From: Bacillota bacterium
Lineage (GTDB): Bacteria; Bacillota; Clostridia; Acetivibrionales; DTU013
Length of the DNA stretch: 49,600 nt
Assembly: GCA_023412665.1 (NCBI GenBank)
Contig: JAEZCA010000013.1
Span: 1 to 49,600 of the forward strand
Direction: 5' to 3'
The translations under genes were made by a program, and so were the position numbers. The notes under the pieces were generated by a model. That model made no database searches. It had not been told where the DNA came from and saw nothing but the letters and a program-made list of their open reading frames with translations. Every line of letters begins with the position of its first letter. The stretch's first letter is position 1. Positions 24,402 to 32,887 of this stretch are shown here, in pieces.

Positions 24402-26318
24402 ATGGACAGGTCGGATGCGGATAACCATTATATAATGGCGCGAAAACTCGGTGTCAGAGAATACTCAAGAAGCATATCAAACGGCTTGACAGGGTATTTG
24501 CCATTCCTGGAAGGCGTTCTGAAAAATATCGAAATCGTATATGAGCTTGATTTAGGCCTGGTAGATATACCTCTGAAAAAAATCACAGGGACATACACCT
24601 ATGGCCGCAGCAGGTCTTTTGCCGGAAACTTCATGCCGCTGCTCAAACAGAGAACCGAATTTGCGTTCAAATGGTCAAATTTGTGCCAGGCTCATATAGA
24701 TGAGGGTATTAGAGATCCTATAAAGGTCTATGAATACCTTAACTGGTTTTATGTTGTCGAGGGCAATAAAAGGGTCAGCGTACTGAAGTATTTCGACGCC
24801 TACTCCATACAGGGCAGGGTCTCCAGGCTTGTGCCCAAGCGGGATGAAAACGATCCGAATATCTCTGTATACTATGAGTTCATGGACTTCTATAAAAAAA
24901 CCGGCATAAATCTTATATGGTTTACAAAAATAAATTCCTTCAGTAAGCTGATGGGCTACCTGGACAATTTTGAACCGGCTTCTGAATTTTCAGATTTCAA
25001 TAAATACAAGTACTTTGCAAATTCCATATACCTGCCTTTCCGGAAAATATATCTGGAGCTTGGAGGCCAGGCGCTTCCGATCACCACCGGAGATGCTTTC
25101 CTTGAGTATATCACAGTGTACGGAATGCCGCTGGAAATCGATGAGCAGAAGGTGAGATCAAGGATCAACAGCTTTTTGATCGAGCTCGACCAGATGAGCA
25201 ACAACAAATCCGCCGATATTCAGACCGTGCCGGCGGCGGACAGCGGAGAAAGCCTGATCTCGACGCTCACGACATTTGTGATGCCCAGAAAAACGATGAA
25301 GGTTGCCTTTGTATATGCGAAAGATTCCGGGACCTCAAGCTGGACCTATGCCCAGGAAATGGGCAGGATCCATGTCAGCAAGGTATTCGGCGATGCGGTC
25401 AGTACTTCGTTTGTGGACAATGTGCCTGAGACCTCTGAAGCATACGGGACTTTGAAGCAGCTGGCAAAGGACGGCAATGATGTTGTTTTTGTTACAAGTC
25501 CATCATTTATCAATGCTACACTAAAAGCGGCCCTTGAATACCCGGGAACCAAATACCTGAATTGCTCCGAGACACATTCCTTCAAGCATGTCAACACATA
25601 TTTCGGCAGGATATATGAACCCAGGTTCCTTGCAGGAATCGCCTCCGGAGCCGTGACCAGGACGAATACGCTGGGGTATGTTGCCACCCGGCCCATACCG
25701 GACGTAGTTAACGGGATAAACTCCTTTGCTCTCGGAGCCAGACTTGTAAATCCGGATACTCGGATCAAGGTCGAATTCATTAAAGACTGGGATGACACTA
25801 AGCAGGCGACGGAGATCAGCGAAGCGCTGATACGTCAGGGAGCGGATGTTATTGCGCACCATGATACATTGTCAAACCGCAAAGTCACAGATGAATACGG
25901 CGTGTATGCCGTGACTGAAGGCCCGGAGGGACGTGTGAACGAACATATAGCCGCGCCTGTCTGGAACTGGGGAATATTCTATGAAAAAATGCTGCGTAAT
26001 CTGATGAGGGGTTCACGCAAATCTTCAGGTGCAGACCAGAAGCTGATTAATTTCTGGTGGGGCATGGATTCAGGTATAGTAGACTTCTTTTATTCGAGAA
26101 GACTGGTGCCGCAGGAGACACAAAAGCTGCTTGACTTCATGAAAAAAATGATTATCAACGGACTGTACCACCCGTTCACAGGTCCGATTTACAGTCAGGA
26201 TGGTATACTGCGAGTAAAGAAAGACGAAATCGCAACCAGAGAACAGATAATAGGTATGGATTGGTATGTGAATATTGTTGACGGAGAGCTTCCGGAAATA
26301 GAAACCAATCAGGCCTAA
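24402..26318 (+). CDS. Cytosolic fusion: ParB-like N-terminal region plus BMP/PnrA ligand-binding domain
   Basis: A 638-residue protein with no signal peptide, lipobox or membrane helix. Residues 1-280 have a ParB/sulfiredoxin-like core motif, VVEGNKRVSVLKYF (about 118-131). Residues 300-625 are a BMP (PnrA-like) nucleoside/purine-binding domain beginning MKVAFVYAKDSG, with FVTSPSF, YLNCSE, RFLAGIASGAVT and WNWGIFYEK. BMP domains normally sit outside the cell on lipoproteins serving ABC importers. Here the domain appears intracellular and no permease or ATPase genes follow. GGGTGAGG precedes ATG 24402. It is the last gene of the icd operon. A ligand-responsive DNA- or nucleotide-acting regulator is an inference. 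Confidence 0.75.
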   Translation: MDRSDADNHYIMARKLGVREYSRSISNGLTGYLPFLEGVLKNIEIVYELDLGLVDIPLKKITGTYTYGRSRSFAGNFMPLLKQRTEFAFKWSNLCQAHIDEGIRDPIKVYEYLNWFYVVEGNKRVSVLKYFDAYSIQGRVSRLVPKRDENDPNISVYYEFMDFYKKTGINLIWFTKINSFSKLMGYLDNFEPASEFSDFNKYKYFANSIYLPFRKIYLELGGQALPITTGDAFLEYITVYGMPLEIDEQKVRSRINSFLIELDQMSNNKSADIQTVPAADSGESLISTLTTFVMPRKTMKVAFVYAKDSGTSSWTYAQEMGRIHVSKVFGDAVSTSFVDNVPETSEAYGTLKQLAKDGNDVVFVTSPSFINATLKAALEYPGTKYLNCSETHSFKHVNTYFGRIYEPRFLAGIASGAVTRTNTLGYVATRPIPDVVNGINSFALGARLVNPDTRIKVEFIKDWDDTKQATEISEALIRQGADVIAHHDTLSNRKVTDEYGVYAVTEGPEGRVNEHIAAPVWNWGIFYEKMLRNLMRGSRKSSGADQKLINFWWGMDSGIVDFFYSRRLVPQETQKLLDFMKKMIINGLYHPFTGPIYSQDGILRVKKDEIATREQIIGMDWYVNIVDGELPEIETNQA

Positions 26319-26338
26319 AACGGATGAGGGCAGTGGGG

Positions 26339-26932
26339 TTAGAAGGTACAATCTATCAGGTAATATCCATATGCATTGACTATCGTGGTATCCTTATACT
26401 GCGAGGTTCTTTTAAGCCTTCCATAGTTAAGGTGCTGGTGGCCATGAAAAAAATACCTGGGGGAGTAGGTGTCCATTAAATCTACAAAGCCTTTGAAACC
26501 GACATGCGCACGGTCTTCACCATCACCCAGGCCGAAGGCGGGGGAATGTGCAAGAAGGATGTCGAAGCCTTTATGCTTTTTGATCGTGCGTTTTAGCTTG
26601 CGGATCCTTTTTTCCATCTGTTCCTCGGTATATTGGTACTCCTTATTACTGTAATTGATGCTGCCGCCAAGGCCCAGTATCCTCACGCCCTTATACACCA
26701 AAAGGTTGTCATCGGCAGACTCGCACCCTTCCGGAGGCTGTCGGAGGTAGTTTCTGTTATGATTCCCCGGCACATATATGAGAGGCGCCTTGATCATCGT
26801 TACCAGAAATGACAGATATTCTGCCTTGACATCGCCACAGGACAATACAAGCTCAACATCCTTAAAGCGCTCTTTATCGAAATAATCCCAGATATATGGT
26901 TCCTCACGATCTGCAACCAGTAAGATTTTCAT
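26339..26932 (-). CDS. Metallophosphoesterase-fold protein with altered first metal motif
   Basis: A 197-residue calcineurin-like phosphoesterase. Metal-binding motifs are present in order: LSCGDVK, VPGNHNR, LLAHSPA and FFHGHQH. The first motif, normally DxH, reads ADREEPY, so a Glu (residue 10) replaces the usual His. That could change metal preference, or may be normal for this subfamily. The substrate is unknown. AAAGGTG lies before the ATG at 26932 on the minus strand, and a promoter at 26972-27000. It converges on the BMP gene with only 20 bp between stops. Confidence 0.85.
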   Translation of the reverse strand: MKILLVADREEPYIWDYFDKERFKDVELVLSCGDVKAEYLSFLVTMIKAPLIYVPGNHNRNYLRQPPEGCESADDNLLVYKGVRILGLGGSINYSNKEYQYTEEQMEKRIRKLKRTIKKHKGFDILLAHSPAFGLGDGEDRAHVGFKGFVDLMDTYSPRYFFHGHQHLNYGRLKRTSQYKDTTIVNAYGYYLIDCTF

Positions 26933-26971
26933 GATACACCTTTTTGGCTTGATTTTTTATACCATTTTAGT

Positions 26972-27000
26972 ATTATACTTCATTAGAGCTTTTTAAACAA
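26972..27000 (-). promoter_or_regulatory. Sigma-A-type promoter for the metallophosphoesterase
   Basis: On the minus strand, TTGTTT and TATAAT are separated by 17 bp. The -10 (26972-26977) lies about 40 bp upstream of the start. Confidence 0.6.
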
Positions 27001-27100
27001 CAAAATCAAAAATGCTTTGTTTTTATGAACAATTTTGCTGATGCAGTCTCATAAAAATTGTTCTTACAAATATTAAATGGTGAATAGTGGTTTATCGTGG

Positions 27101-27106
27101 TATAAT
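27101..27106 (+). promoter_or_regulatory. -10 element of the asnS promoter
   Basis: TATAAT with a weak -35 (TGGTGA, 17 bp upstream). It lies 79 bp before the asnS start. No T-box leader (no GGTGG-ACCGCG antiterminator block) is present in this short leader. Confidence 0.4.
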
Positions 27107-27184
27107 AGGTTGAGAGATTTGGATTTAAACAGTTATTTATAGTATTGGAATGTATACTTGTAGACAAAAAAGGGAGGAAGCTTG

Positions 27185-28576
27185 GTGAAATACAGCATAA
27201 AGCAGTTATACAGAGAGGCCGGCGGGAATTATGGGAAAGAGATCGAAGTTGCCGGTTGGGTAAGGACAATAAGGGATTCAAAAACCTTCGGGTTTATCGA
27301 GCTCAATGACGGATCGTTTTTTAAGAATCTTCAGATCGTATTTGAAGATGGAACCATAGATAATTTCAAGGAGATTACCAGACTGCCTCAGGGCTCTTCC
27401 ATCAAGGTGCGCGGACAGCTTGTCGCCACACCGGAAGCAAAGCAGCCGTTTGAACTCAAGGCGGCGGAAATTGCTGTTGAAGGGCTGTGCTCACCGGATT
27501 ATCCGCTGCAGAAAAAGCGCCATTCCTTTGAATTTCTGCGGACAATAGCGCACCTGAGACCGAGGACCAACACCTTCTCAGCCGTATTCAGGTTAAGGAG
27601 CGCTGCATCATATGCGATACACAGCTTTTTCCAGGAAAGGGGCTTTGTATATGTGCAGACTCCGATAATTACCGGCAGTGACTGTGAGGGCGCAGGAGAA
27701 ATGTTCAAAGTCACGACCCTTGATTTTGACAACCTTCCAAGGGATGAAAAGGGGTACGTGGATTTCTCCCAGGACTTTTTCGGAAAGCAGACAAGCCTGA
27801 CTGTAAGCGGCCAGCTCTCAGGAGAAGCCTACTGTATGGCATTTGGTAAAATATACACGTTCGGACCTACATTCAGGGCTGAGAATTCAAACACTGCAAG
27901 ACATGCCGCTGAATTCTGGATGATAGAGCCGGAAATAGCTTTTGCCGATCTTAAGGATGATATGGCTCTGGCTGAAGATATGATGAAGTATCTGATCAGC
28001 TACTGTCTGGAAAATGTACCTGAGGAGCTGGAGTTCTTTAATAATTTCGTAGACAATACGCTTCTTGAAAGACTTAACAATATAGTAAATTCAGAATTCG
28101 GACACCTGACCTATACTGAGGCAATAGAGATACTTGAGAAGAATAACGACAATTTCGAGTATCGTGTAAAATGGGGAACCGATCTGCAGACAGAGCACGA
28201 GAGGTACCTGACGGAGCAGGTTTTCAAAAAGCCTGTATTCCTGACAGATTATCCGAAGGATATAAAGGCATTCTACATGCGCCTGAACGATGACGGCAAA
28301 ACCGTTGCGGCGATGGATCTGCTTGTTCCCGGTGTCGGTGAGATTATAGGGGGCAGCCAGAGAGAAGAGCGGTACGAACTGCTTGCCGGACGTATGGACG
28401 AGCTGGGATTGAAACAGGAGGATTATAAATGGTATATGGACCTCCGCAAATATGGCGGAACAAAGCACGCCGGGTTCGGACTTGGTTTTGAAAGGGCAGT
28501 GATGTATTTGACCGGTATGTCGAATATAAGAGATGTCGTGCCGTTTCCAAGGACTACTAAGTCCGCTGATTTCTGA
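27185..28576 (+). CDS. asnS: Asparaginyl-tRNA synthetase
   Basis: A 463-residue class IIb synthetase charging tRNA-Asn with asparagine. The N-terminal OB-fold anticodon-binding domain begins KYSIKQLYREA, with EVAGWVRTIRDSKTFGFIEL. The catalytic core contains ITGSDCEGAGEMFKVT, the motif 2 region FGPTFRAENSNTARHAAEF, and motif 3 GFGLGFERAVMYLTGMSNIRD. The AENS and DVVPFPRT segments mark it as AsnRS rather than AspRS. GTG 27185 is preferred over TTG 27182 because GGGAGG lies 7 rather than 4 bases away. Full family length. Followed at 35 bp by the Asp23 gene. Confidence 0.95.
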   Translation: MKYSIKQLYREAGGNYGKEIEVAGWVRTIRDSKTFGFIELNDGSFFKNLQIVFEDGTIDNFKEITRLPQGSSIKVRGQLVATPEAKQPFELKAAEIAVEGLCSPDYPLQKKRHSFEFLRTIAHLRPRTNTFSAVFRLRSAASYAIHSFFQERGFVYVQTPIITGSDCEGAGEMFKVTTLDFDNLPRDEKGYVDFSQDFFGKQTSLTVSGQLSGEAYCMAFGKIYTFGPTFRAENSNTARHAAEFWMIEPEIAFADLKDDMALAEDMMKYLISYCLENVPEELEFFNNFVDNTLLERLNNIVNSEFGHLTYTEAIEILEKNNDNFEYRVKWGTDLQTEHERYLTEQVFKKPVFLTDYPKDIKAFYMRLNDDGKTVAAMDLLVPGVGEIIGGSQREERYELLAGRMDELGLKQEDYKWYMDLRKYGGTKHAGFGLGFERAVMYLTGMSNIRDVVPFPRTTKSADF

Positions 28577-28611
28577 TTGTTTTAAACAAATCTGTAAAGG
28601 AGACGTATAAT

Positions 28612-29019
28612 ATGAATGAATTAGTAAAGGATCAACAGAACAGGGAGGACAAAATACGGATTTCAGAGGAAGTCATAGCAACTATTGCCGGAATTGCCGC
28701 CTCAGGCAATCAAAATGTCGCGTCAATGGGCGGAGGCTTTGTTGACGGTATAGCCGGCATGCTTGGAAGAAAAGCTCCAAGCAAGGGAATCAAGGTCGAG
28801 CTGAAGGAGAACCAGGTCAGTCTTGATCTTGCCGTAGTGATGCAATACGGCTGCAGGATACATGAGGCAGCCCGCGACATGCAGAGCCGGGTGCGCAATG
28901 CAGTGGAAGAAATGACAGGGCTTGAGGTTTTGAATGTCAACGTGAGCGTCCTTGGTGTCAATATCAACAAGGAGGCAAATAAAGTCGAGGTCATTGACGA
29001 CGTGCCGCTTCAGGCATGA
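28612..29019 (+). CDS. Asp23/Gls24 family envelope stress protein
   Basis: A 135-residue protein of the Asp23/Gls24 family. The N-terminal segment IRISEEVIATIAGIAAS is typical, followed by a glycine-rich stretch (MGGGFVDGIAGMLGRK) and the compact domain GIKVELKENQVSLDLAVVM to LEVLNVNVSVLGVNI. In other Firmicutes such proteins coat the inner membrane through partners and respond to envelope or alkaline stress. AAAGGAG lies before ATG 28612. It neighbours the YbhN and PspC genes, which also suggests envelope maintenance. Confidence 0.9.
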   Translation: MNELVKDQQNREDKIRISEEVIATIAGIAASGNQNVASMGGGFVDGIAGMLGRKAPSKGIKVELKENQVSLDLAVVMQYGCRIHEAARDMQSRVRNAVEEMTGLEVLNVNVSVLGVNINKEANKVEVIDDVPLQA

Positions 29020-29050
29020 TTTCCAAATAATGCGATCCTAAAGACAAAAC

Positions 29051-30148
29051 ATGAAGAAAAAAATATTCAAATTGTTCATAGTATTATCCTCGGCAATACT
29101 GCTTATTGCGTTGATTTTTTTCACGGACAGCTTTGACGAGCTTTTGCACATAGTCAGGAATGCAAAGATATACTGGCTTGCCGCCGGATTTAGCTGCATG
29201 GTCATGTATTGGATACTTGATGCTGTGATCCTTCACAGGATAACCGTGACAATGGAAAACGGCTATCGATTGAAGGATTCCGTAAGGGTCACCATGATAG
29301 GCCAGTTTTTTCATTCCATCACACCGTTTGCGGGTGGAGGCGAACCCATACAGGCATATGTCATGGTAAAGGACGGTGTGAAGCCGGGATTCGCAGCATC
29401 GATCTTTGTTGTTAAAACATTTGTTCACCAAACTATAATCGTCGTATATGGGATCGTTGCATATATTTTCTTCGGCGGTGTTTTTGCTTCCCGGATACCT
29501 GAATTTAATTACTTCTTTATATCTGGACTTGCAATAAACGCTGCCTTTCTTGTGTTTGTAATACTGCTGCTGTATAAAGGCCACTCCGCAAGAAAGATAA
29601 TGCACTTTTTTGCAAGAGTTTTATCAAAAGTCAAGCTGGTTAAAAACATCACTGCTTTAGAACGGAAAATAGAAGCGGAGCTGGAAACCTTCCGCGGAGG
29701 AGCTCTGATAATAAAAAAGGACAGCAGACAGCTTGCAGTCTTGACGATTCTACAGATCATTCAGTTTACCTTTCTGTTTCTGATAACTTACTTTATACAA
29801 TTGTCTGTTGAGTCCTTCAGAGTGTCTCCTCTGGAAGTGATAGCATCCCAGTCCATGATAGTCCTGCTGTCGCTGATAGTTCCAACTCCCGGTGCTACGG
29901 GCGGAGTGGAAGGCCTGAGCTATATGTTCTACGGTATGTTCTTTACAAAAAGCTTCATTATACCGGTCATTCTGATTTACAGACTGCTCAGCTACTACCC
30001 TTCAGTGATTTTCGGCGGACTTTTTGCTTTGTTTGCGCCGGAGAAGCCGCTTGAACATGCTTCGGAAAGTAATGATGATCTAAAGCTAGATGTGACGGAA
30101 AGCAAAAAATATATGAATAACGGGCGCTGTCAGGAGGATCATACTTGA
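29051..30148 (+). CDS. YbhN/AglD-type lysylphosphatidylglycerol synthetase transmembrane family protein
   Basis: A 365-residue polytopic membrane protein (PF03706, LPG_synthase_TM, UPF0104). It has about seven helices, with the marker segments ITPFAGGGEPIQAYVMVKDG and the C-terminal motif PTPGATGGVEG. The family corresponds to the flippase half of MprF without the aminoacyl-transferase domain. It is thought to handle or flip lipids, but substrates are mostly unknown. The ribosome binding site is weak (AAAGAC). The last four bases overlap the TTG start of the next gene, implying translational coupling. Confidence 0.85.
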   Translation: MKKKIFKLFIVLSSAILLIALIFFTDSFDELLHIVRNAKIYWLAAGFSCMVMYWILDAVILHRITVTMENGYRLKDSVRVTMIGQFFHSITPFAGGGEPIQAYVMVKDGVKPGFAASIFVVKTFVHQTIIVVYGIVAYIFFGGVFASRIPEFNYFFISGLAINAAFLVFVILLLYKGHSARKIMHFFARVLSKVKLVKNITALERKIEAELETFRGGALIIKKDSRQLAVLTILQIIQFTFLFLITYFIQLSVESFRVSPLEVIASQSMIVLLSLIVPTPGATGGVEGLSYMFYGMFFTKSFIIPVILIYRLLSYYPSVIFGGLFALFAPEKPLEHASESNDDLKLDVTESKKYMNNGRCQEDHT

Positions 30149-30879
30149 GGCTTAAGATGATTTCATGCGAAGTTTTTTCCAGACTGGTATATTCAGCTGC
30201 TGCCCGGACACCCAATATTCTGGATGTTGAGTTCACCGAACTGCGCTCCCATGTCAACCCTGACGGATTAAGAAAGCAAATACAGGACATTATTGACGGA
30301 ACGCCTGATAAATATGATGCCATACTGCTGGGGTATGGTCTTTGCGGGAACAGTACCTCGGGGCTGAGGGCACGGTCTATTCCGCTTGTCATTCCCCGGG
30401 CCCATGATTGCTGCACTGTATTTCTCGGAAGCAGGGCGGCCTTTTTGGAGCATTTCGGCCTGACACCAAGCGCACAATGGTCATCAGCCTGCTATTATGA
30501 ACGTCTTGGCGGGTGGTACCAGGGGGGCGTAGCTGGTATGACGACCAGTGAGCATGAAGCTTATTACAAAGAGCTTGTGGATAAGTATGGTGAAGAGAAT
30601 GCAGACTATATAATCGACATGATGAAAGTAAAGAATGAGGTGAATTTCCTTACATTTATAGAGCTTGACGGCTTTGATGTTCCGGACATACGTGAATCCT
30701 TCTTAGGACATGCGAAGGAATCCGGCAAGCAGGCGCGCTTTATCAGAGGCAGCACAAGGCTTATCGATGCACTTGTCAATGGGGAGTGGGATGATGAAGA
30801 GTTTCTTGTCGTGCCGCCCGGAGCGGAAATCAAGCCGGTATATGACAACGACAGGATCATGGAAAGGGGAATCAGCTAA
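30145..30879 (+). CDS. DUF1638 family protein
   Basis: A 244-residue soluble protein matching DUF1638. It has an early Cys (MISCEVFSR), the segment YDAILLGYGLCGNSTSGL, and IPRAHDCCTVFLGSR with a Cys pair and His suggestive of metal or corrinoid chemistry. DUF1638 proteins occur in methanogens and acetogens, sometimes near methyltransferases, but none is nearby here. It starts at TTG 30145, overlapping the preceding stop (TTGA), with GGAGG 7 bases upstream. A GGGGACA palindrome begins immediately after the stop. Confidence 0.85.
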   Translation: MRLKMISCEVFSRLVYSAAARTPNILDVEFTELRSHVNPDGLRKQIQDIIDGTPDKYDAILLGYGLCGNSTSGLRARSIPLVIPRAHDCCTVFLGSRAAFLEHFGLTPSAQWSSACYYERLGGWYQGGVAGMTTSEHEAYYKELVDKYGEENADYIIDMMKVKNEVNFLTFIELDGFDVPDIRESFLGHAKESGKQARFIRGSTRLIDALVNGEWDDEEFLVVPPGAEIKPVYDNDRIMERGIS

Positions 30880-30929
30880 GGGGACACTTCTTTGCAGGAT
30901 GTATTCCTTTATAGAAAAGAAATGTCCCC
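30880..30929. repeat. GGGGACA...TGTCCCC palindromic repeat, copy 3
   Basis: GGGGACACTTCTTT and AGAAATGTCCCC pair around a core containing GTATTCCTTTATAG. The core is shared with copy 4 (GTATTCCTCTGTAG). It begins one base after the DUF1638 stop and ends 72 bp before the PspC gene. It may attenuate or terminate the upstream operon. Confidence 0.8.
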
Positions 30930-31001
30930 ATTTGTTAGACATTATTGCATTATCTTCGTATTATCTATTGAAAGCACAATCACAGATAAAGGAGTAATGA
31001 T

Positions 31002-31493
31002 ATGGAAAGATTGCATCGCTCGAGAAGAAATAAAATGTTGCTGGGAGTTTGCGGAGGTTTGTCGGAATATCTCCATATAGATGTAGTGATTATCAGAATA
31101 GTCAGCATACTGGCGTTATTAATGGGATGGGGACTGATAGTGTACCTTGTTGCAGCATTGATAATGCCTGAGGACAAGGGCTTTACCCCGGACAGTACGC
31201 AGTGGGGCCAGGATCGCAGCAGAGACGCTTATAGCAGCACTTATACGGATCCGGGCGCAAAGACCGGCAATGATGATTTTGTCAAGGATTTCTACAATGA
31301 TGCTGATAACTGGGATCGTCCCGCAAAATACAACTCTGAGAAAAACAGGTTCGTATTGGGAGCAATACTGGTTGGCCTTGGAGTACTGATACTTGGCAAG
31401 CAGTTCATGCCCTCGCTTTTTCAGCTGAAGTTTCTGCTGCCGTTGTTCCTGGTCATCATAGGCGGTATCATTGTTTATCAGGGAAAAAAGTAG
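31002..31493 (+). CDS. PspC-domain membrane protein with LiaF-like tail
   Basis: A 163-residue protein. The N-terminal PspC domain (about 1-60) has KMLLGVCGGLSEYLHID, followed by a helix and LIMPEDKG. A polar linker (about 65-110) follows, and then two C-terminal helices from FVLGAILVGLGVLILG to LFLVIIGGIIV, like the N-terminal part of LiaF/DUF5668. PspC-type proteins sense or buffer envelope stress. AAAGGAG lies before ATG 31002. It is 13 bp upstream of the isoprenoid-synthase-like gene and probably co-transcribed with it. No PspA or LiaRS gene lies alongside. Confidence 0.88.
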   Translation: MERLHRSRRNKMLLGVCGGLSEYLHIDVVIIRIVSILALLMGWGLIVYLVAALIMPEDKGFTPDSTQWGQDRSRDAYSSTYTDPGAKTGNDDFVKDFYNDADNWDRPAKYNSEKNRFVLGAILVGLGVLILGKQFMPSLFQLKFLLPLFLVIIGGIIVYQGKK

Positions 31494-31506
31494 GCGCGGG
31501 GGTTCG

Positions 31507-32790
31507 ATGGACACTTATACAGGCATTGAGGCAATAATTGATGAATTAAAGGGAAAGTGTATAAAAGTTTGGGAAAGTACACCTGATACTTTCCCTCTTT
31601 TGCATAGAAGGTATACTGCGAATGATCACGCTGTCAATGATGTGCGGCTGAGAACCTTTATCGATGATTCCATAAGGCTGGTAAAGAGTTTTAATGGCAA
31701 TGGCAGTGACGATCCGGTACAATGGGGCAGTTCTTTCAAGCATCTGATATATGACTGCGGAGTCAATGTAATCGGATTAGGTGATGTAAGCATGAGGGTG
31801 CTTCTAGATGGCGGTTTTTGTGATGTGACATCGGATTTTATTTCCGAAGCCAAAAGGTTTGATGCAGCCTTCAAATTTGACGACATCCTGCAGTCTTTGA
31901 GAAATGTATGGATAATGAACTGCATTCAAAGGCTGATGGGTATGGATATTGCGCTGACACCGTCCATCCTGGCCTATAGCATGCTATATCCGTACACTGA
32001 CAATTTTATTGATACCAATAGAATATCCGTCGAAAGAAAGTTCGGCACAAATAACAAATTGGGCAGAAGGCTGTCAGGTGAACCTGTAACAGCAGAGACC
32101 CCATTGGAGGGCAAGCTTTTCAAGCTTGTTGATATGATTGAAGCCCAGTATGACCGCAGTCGATACCCGATGGTATACCAAAGCCTTAAAGGGATACATG
32201 ATGCACAGGTCAGAAGTATGCTGCAGGATGGTTCTGCAGAGCTGATCAGGGAGGATATACTTGATATCAGCGTCGAAAAAGGCGGAAGCTCGGTGCTGGC
32301 TGACGGTTGTCTCATAAAGGGGAGCCTATCTGAAGCTGAATCAGAATTTATCTTTTGTTTCGGTATTTTGCTTCAGCTTATTGATGATCTTCAGGATATC
32401 GGAACTGATAAAATCAATGGACATAGAACACTGTTTTCATTAAACAGCGACAAAGATACAATTCAAAATCTTACCAACAGATTGATAAATTTCACGATCA
32501 GAGTTATGGATGATGACGTTTCCTTTGCAGGTGCCGGAGCAAAACAGATAAAGGAGCTTATGAAAAACAGCGTTGTTTTTCTTATTATGGGCGCGGTCGC
32601 CTGCAATGACGGAATATATGGAGGGAAGTACCTATCGGCACTGCAGGAGCACTCCCCTATCGATTTTGAATGTCTGAAAAACTGTTATAAAAAAATCGGA
32701 AGGGAATACGGAAGGCTTAAACTTAAGTTTTCCGTCAAGTCGCTGGAAATACCGATGGCAAAAGCTTTCGCCAGCGGAAGCATTTCTTGA
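31507..32790 (+). CDS. Putative class I isoprenoid/terpene synthase-like protein
   Basis: A 427-residue helical protein without signal peptide. Near residues 161-169 it has YPYTDNFID (Asp165, Asp169), and at 290-298 QLIDDLQDI followed by GTDKINGHRTLF. The second is a very good match to the second Asp-rich (DDxxD, Mg-diphosphate) motif of trans-prenyltransferases; the first is degenerate (DNFID). The layout recalls class I terpenoid synthases, including the class IB (YtpB-like) group. I cannot assign a product. GGGGG precedes ATG 31507. The PspC partner 13 bp upstream suggests a membrane-lipid role. It could also be a non-catalytic family member. Confidence 0.6.
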   Translation: MDTYTGIEAIIDELKGKCIKVWESTPDTFPLLHRRYTANDHAVNDVRLRTFIDDSIRLVKSFNGNGSDDPVQWGSSFKHLIYDCGVNVIGLGDVSMRVLLDGGFCDVTSDFISEAKRFDAAFKFDDILQSLRNVWIMNCIQRLMGMDIALTPSILAYSMLYPYTDNFIDTNRISVERKFGTNNKLGRRLSGEPVTAETPLEGKLFKLVDMIEAQYDRSRYPMVYQSLKGIHDAQVRSMLQDGSAELIREDILDISVEKGGSSVLADGCLIKGSLSEAESEFIFCFGILLQLIDDLQDIGTDKINGHRTLFSLNSDKDTIQNLTNRLINFTIRVMDDDVSFAGAGAKQIKELMKNSVVFLIMGAVACNDGIYGGKYLSALQEHSPIDFECLKNCYKKIGREYGRLKLKFSVKSLEIPMAKAFASGSIS

Positions 32791-32828
32791 GTTTCCAAAA
32801 AATCGATATAATGAAAAACCAAGCTTTA

Positions 32829-32836
32829 TCCGATAT
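32829..32836 (+). promoter_or_regulatory. Possible sigma-D (flagellar) -10 element before motA
   Basis: TCCGATAT resembles the sigma-28 -10 GCCGATAA and lies 51 bp before motA, as expected for motility genes. There is no good TAAA at the -35 position, so it is weak. Confidence 0.3.
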
Positions 32837-32887
32837 GATATTTGATGGTACAATAGATTACCTTGCAATAAGCAAAGGATGAATGTT

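Noticed and set aside
26933..27184. T-box leader for asnS
   Set aside because: No GGTGG-type antiterminator sequence or specifier hairpin; the leader after the -10 is only about 75 nt.
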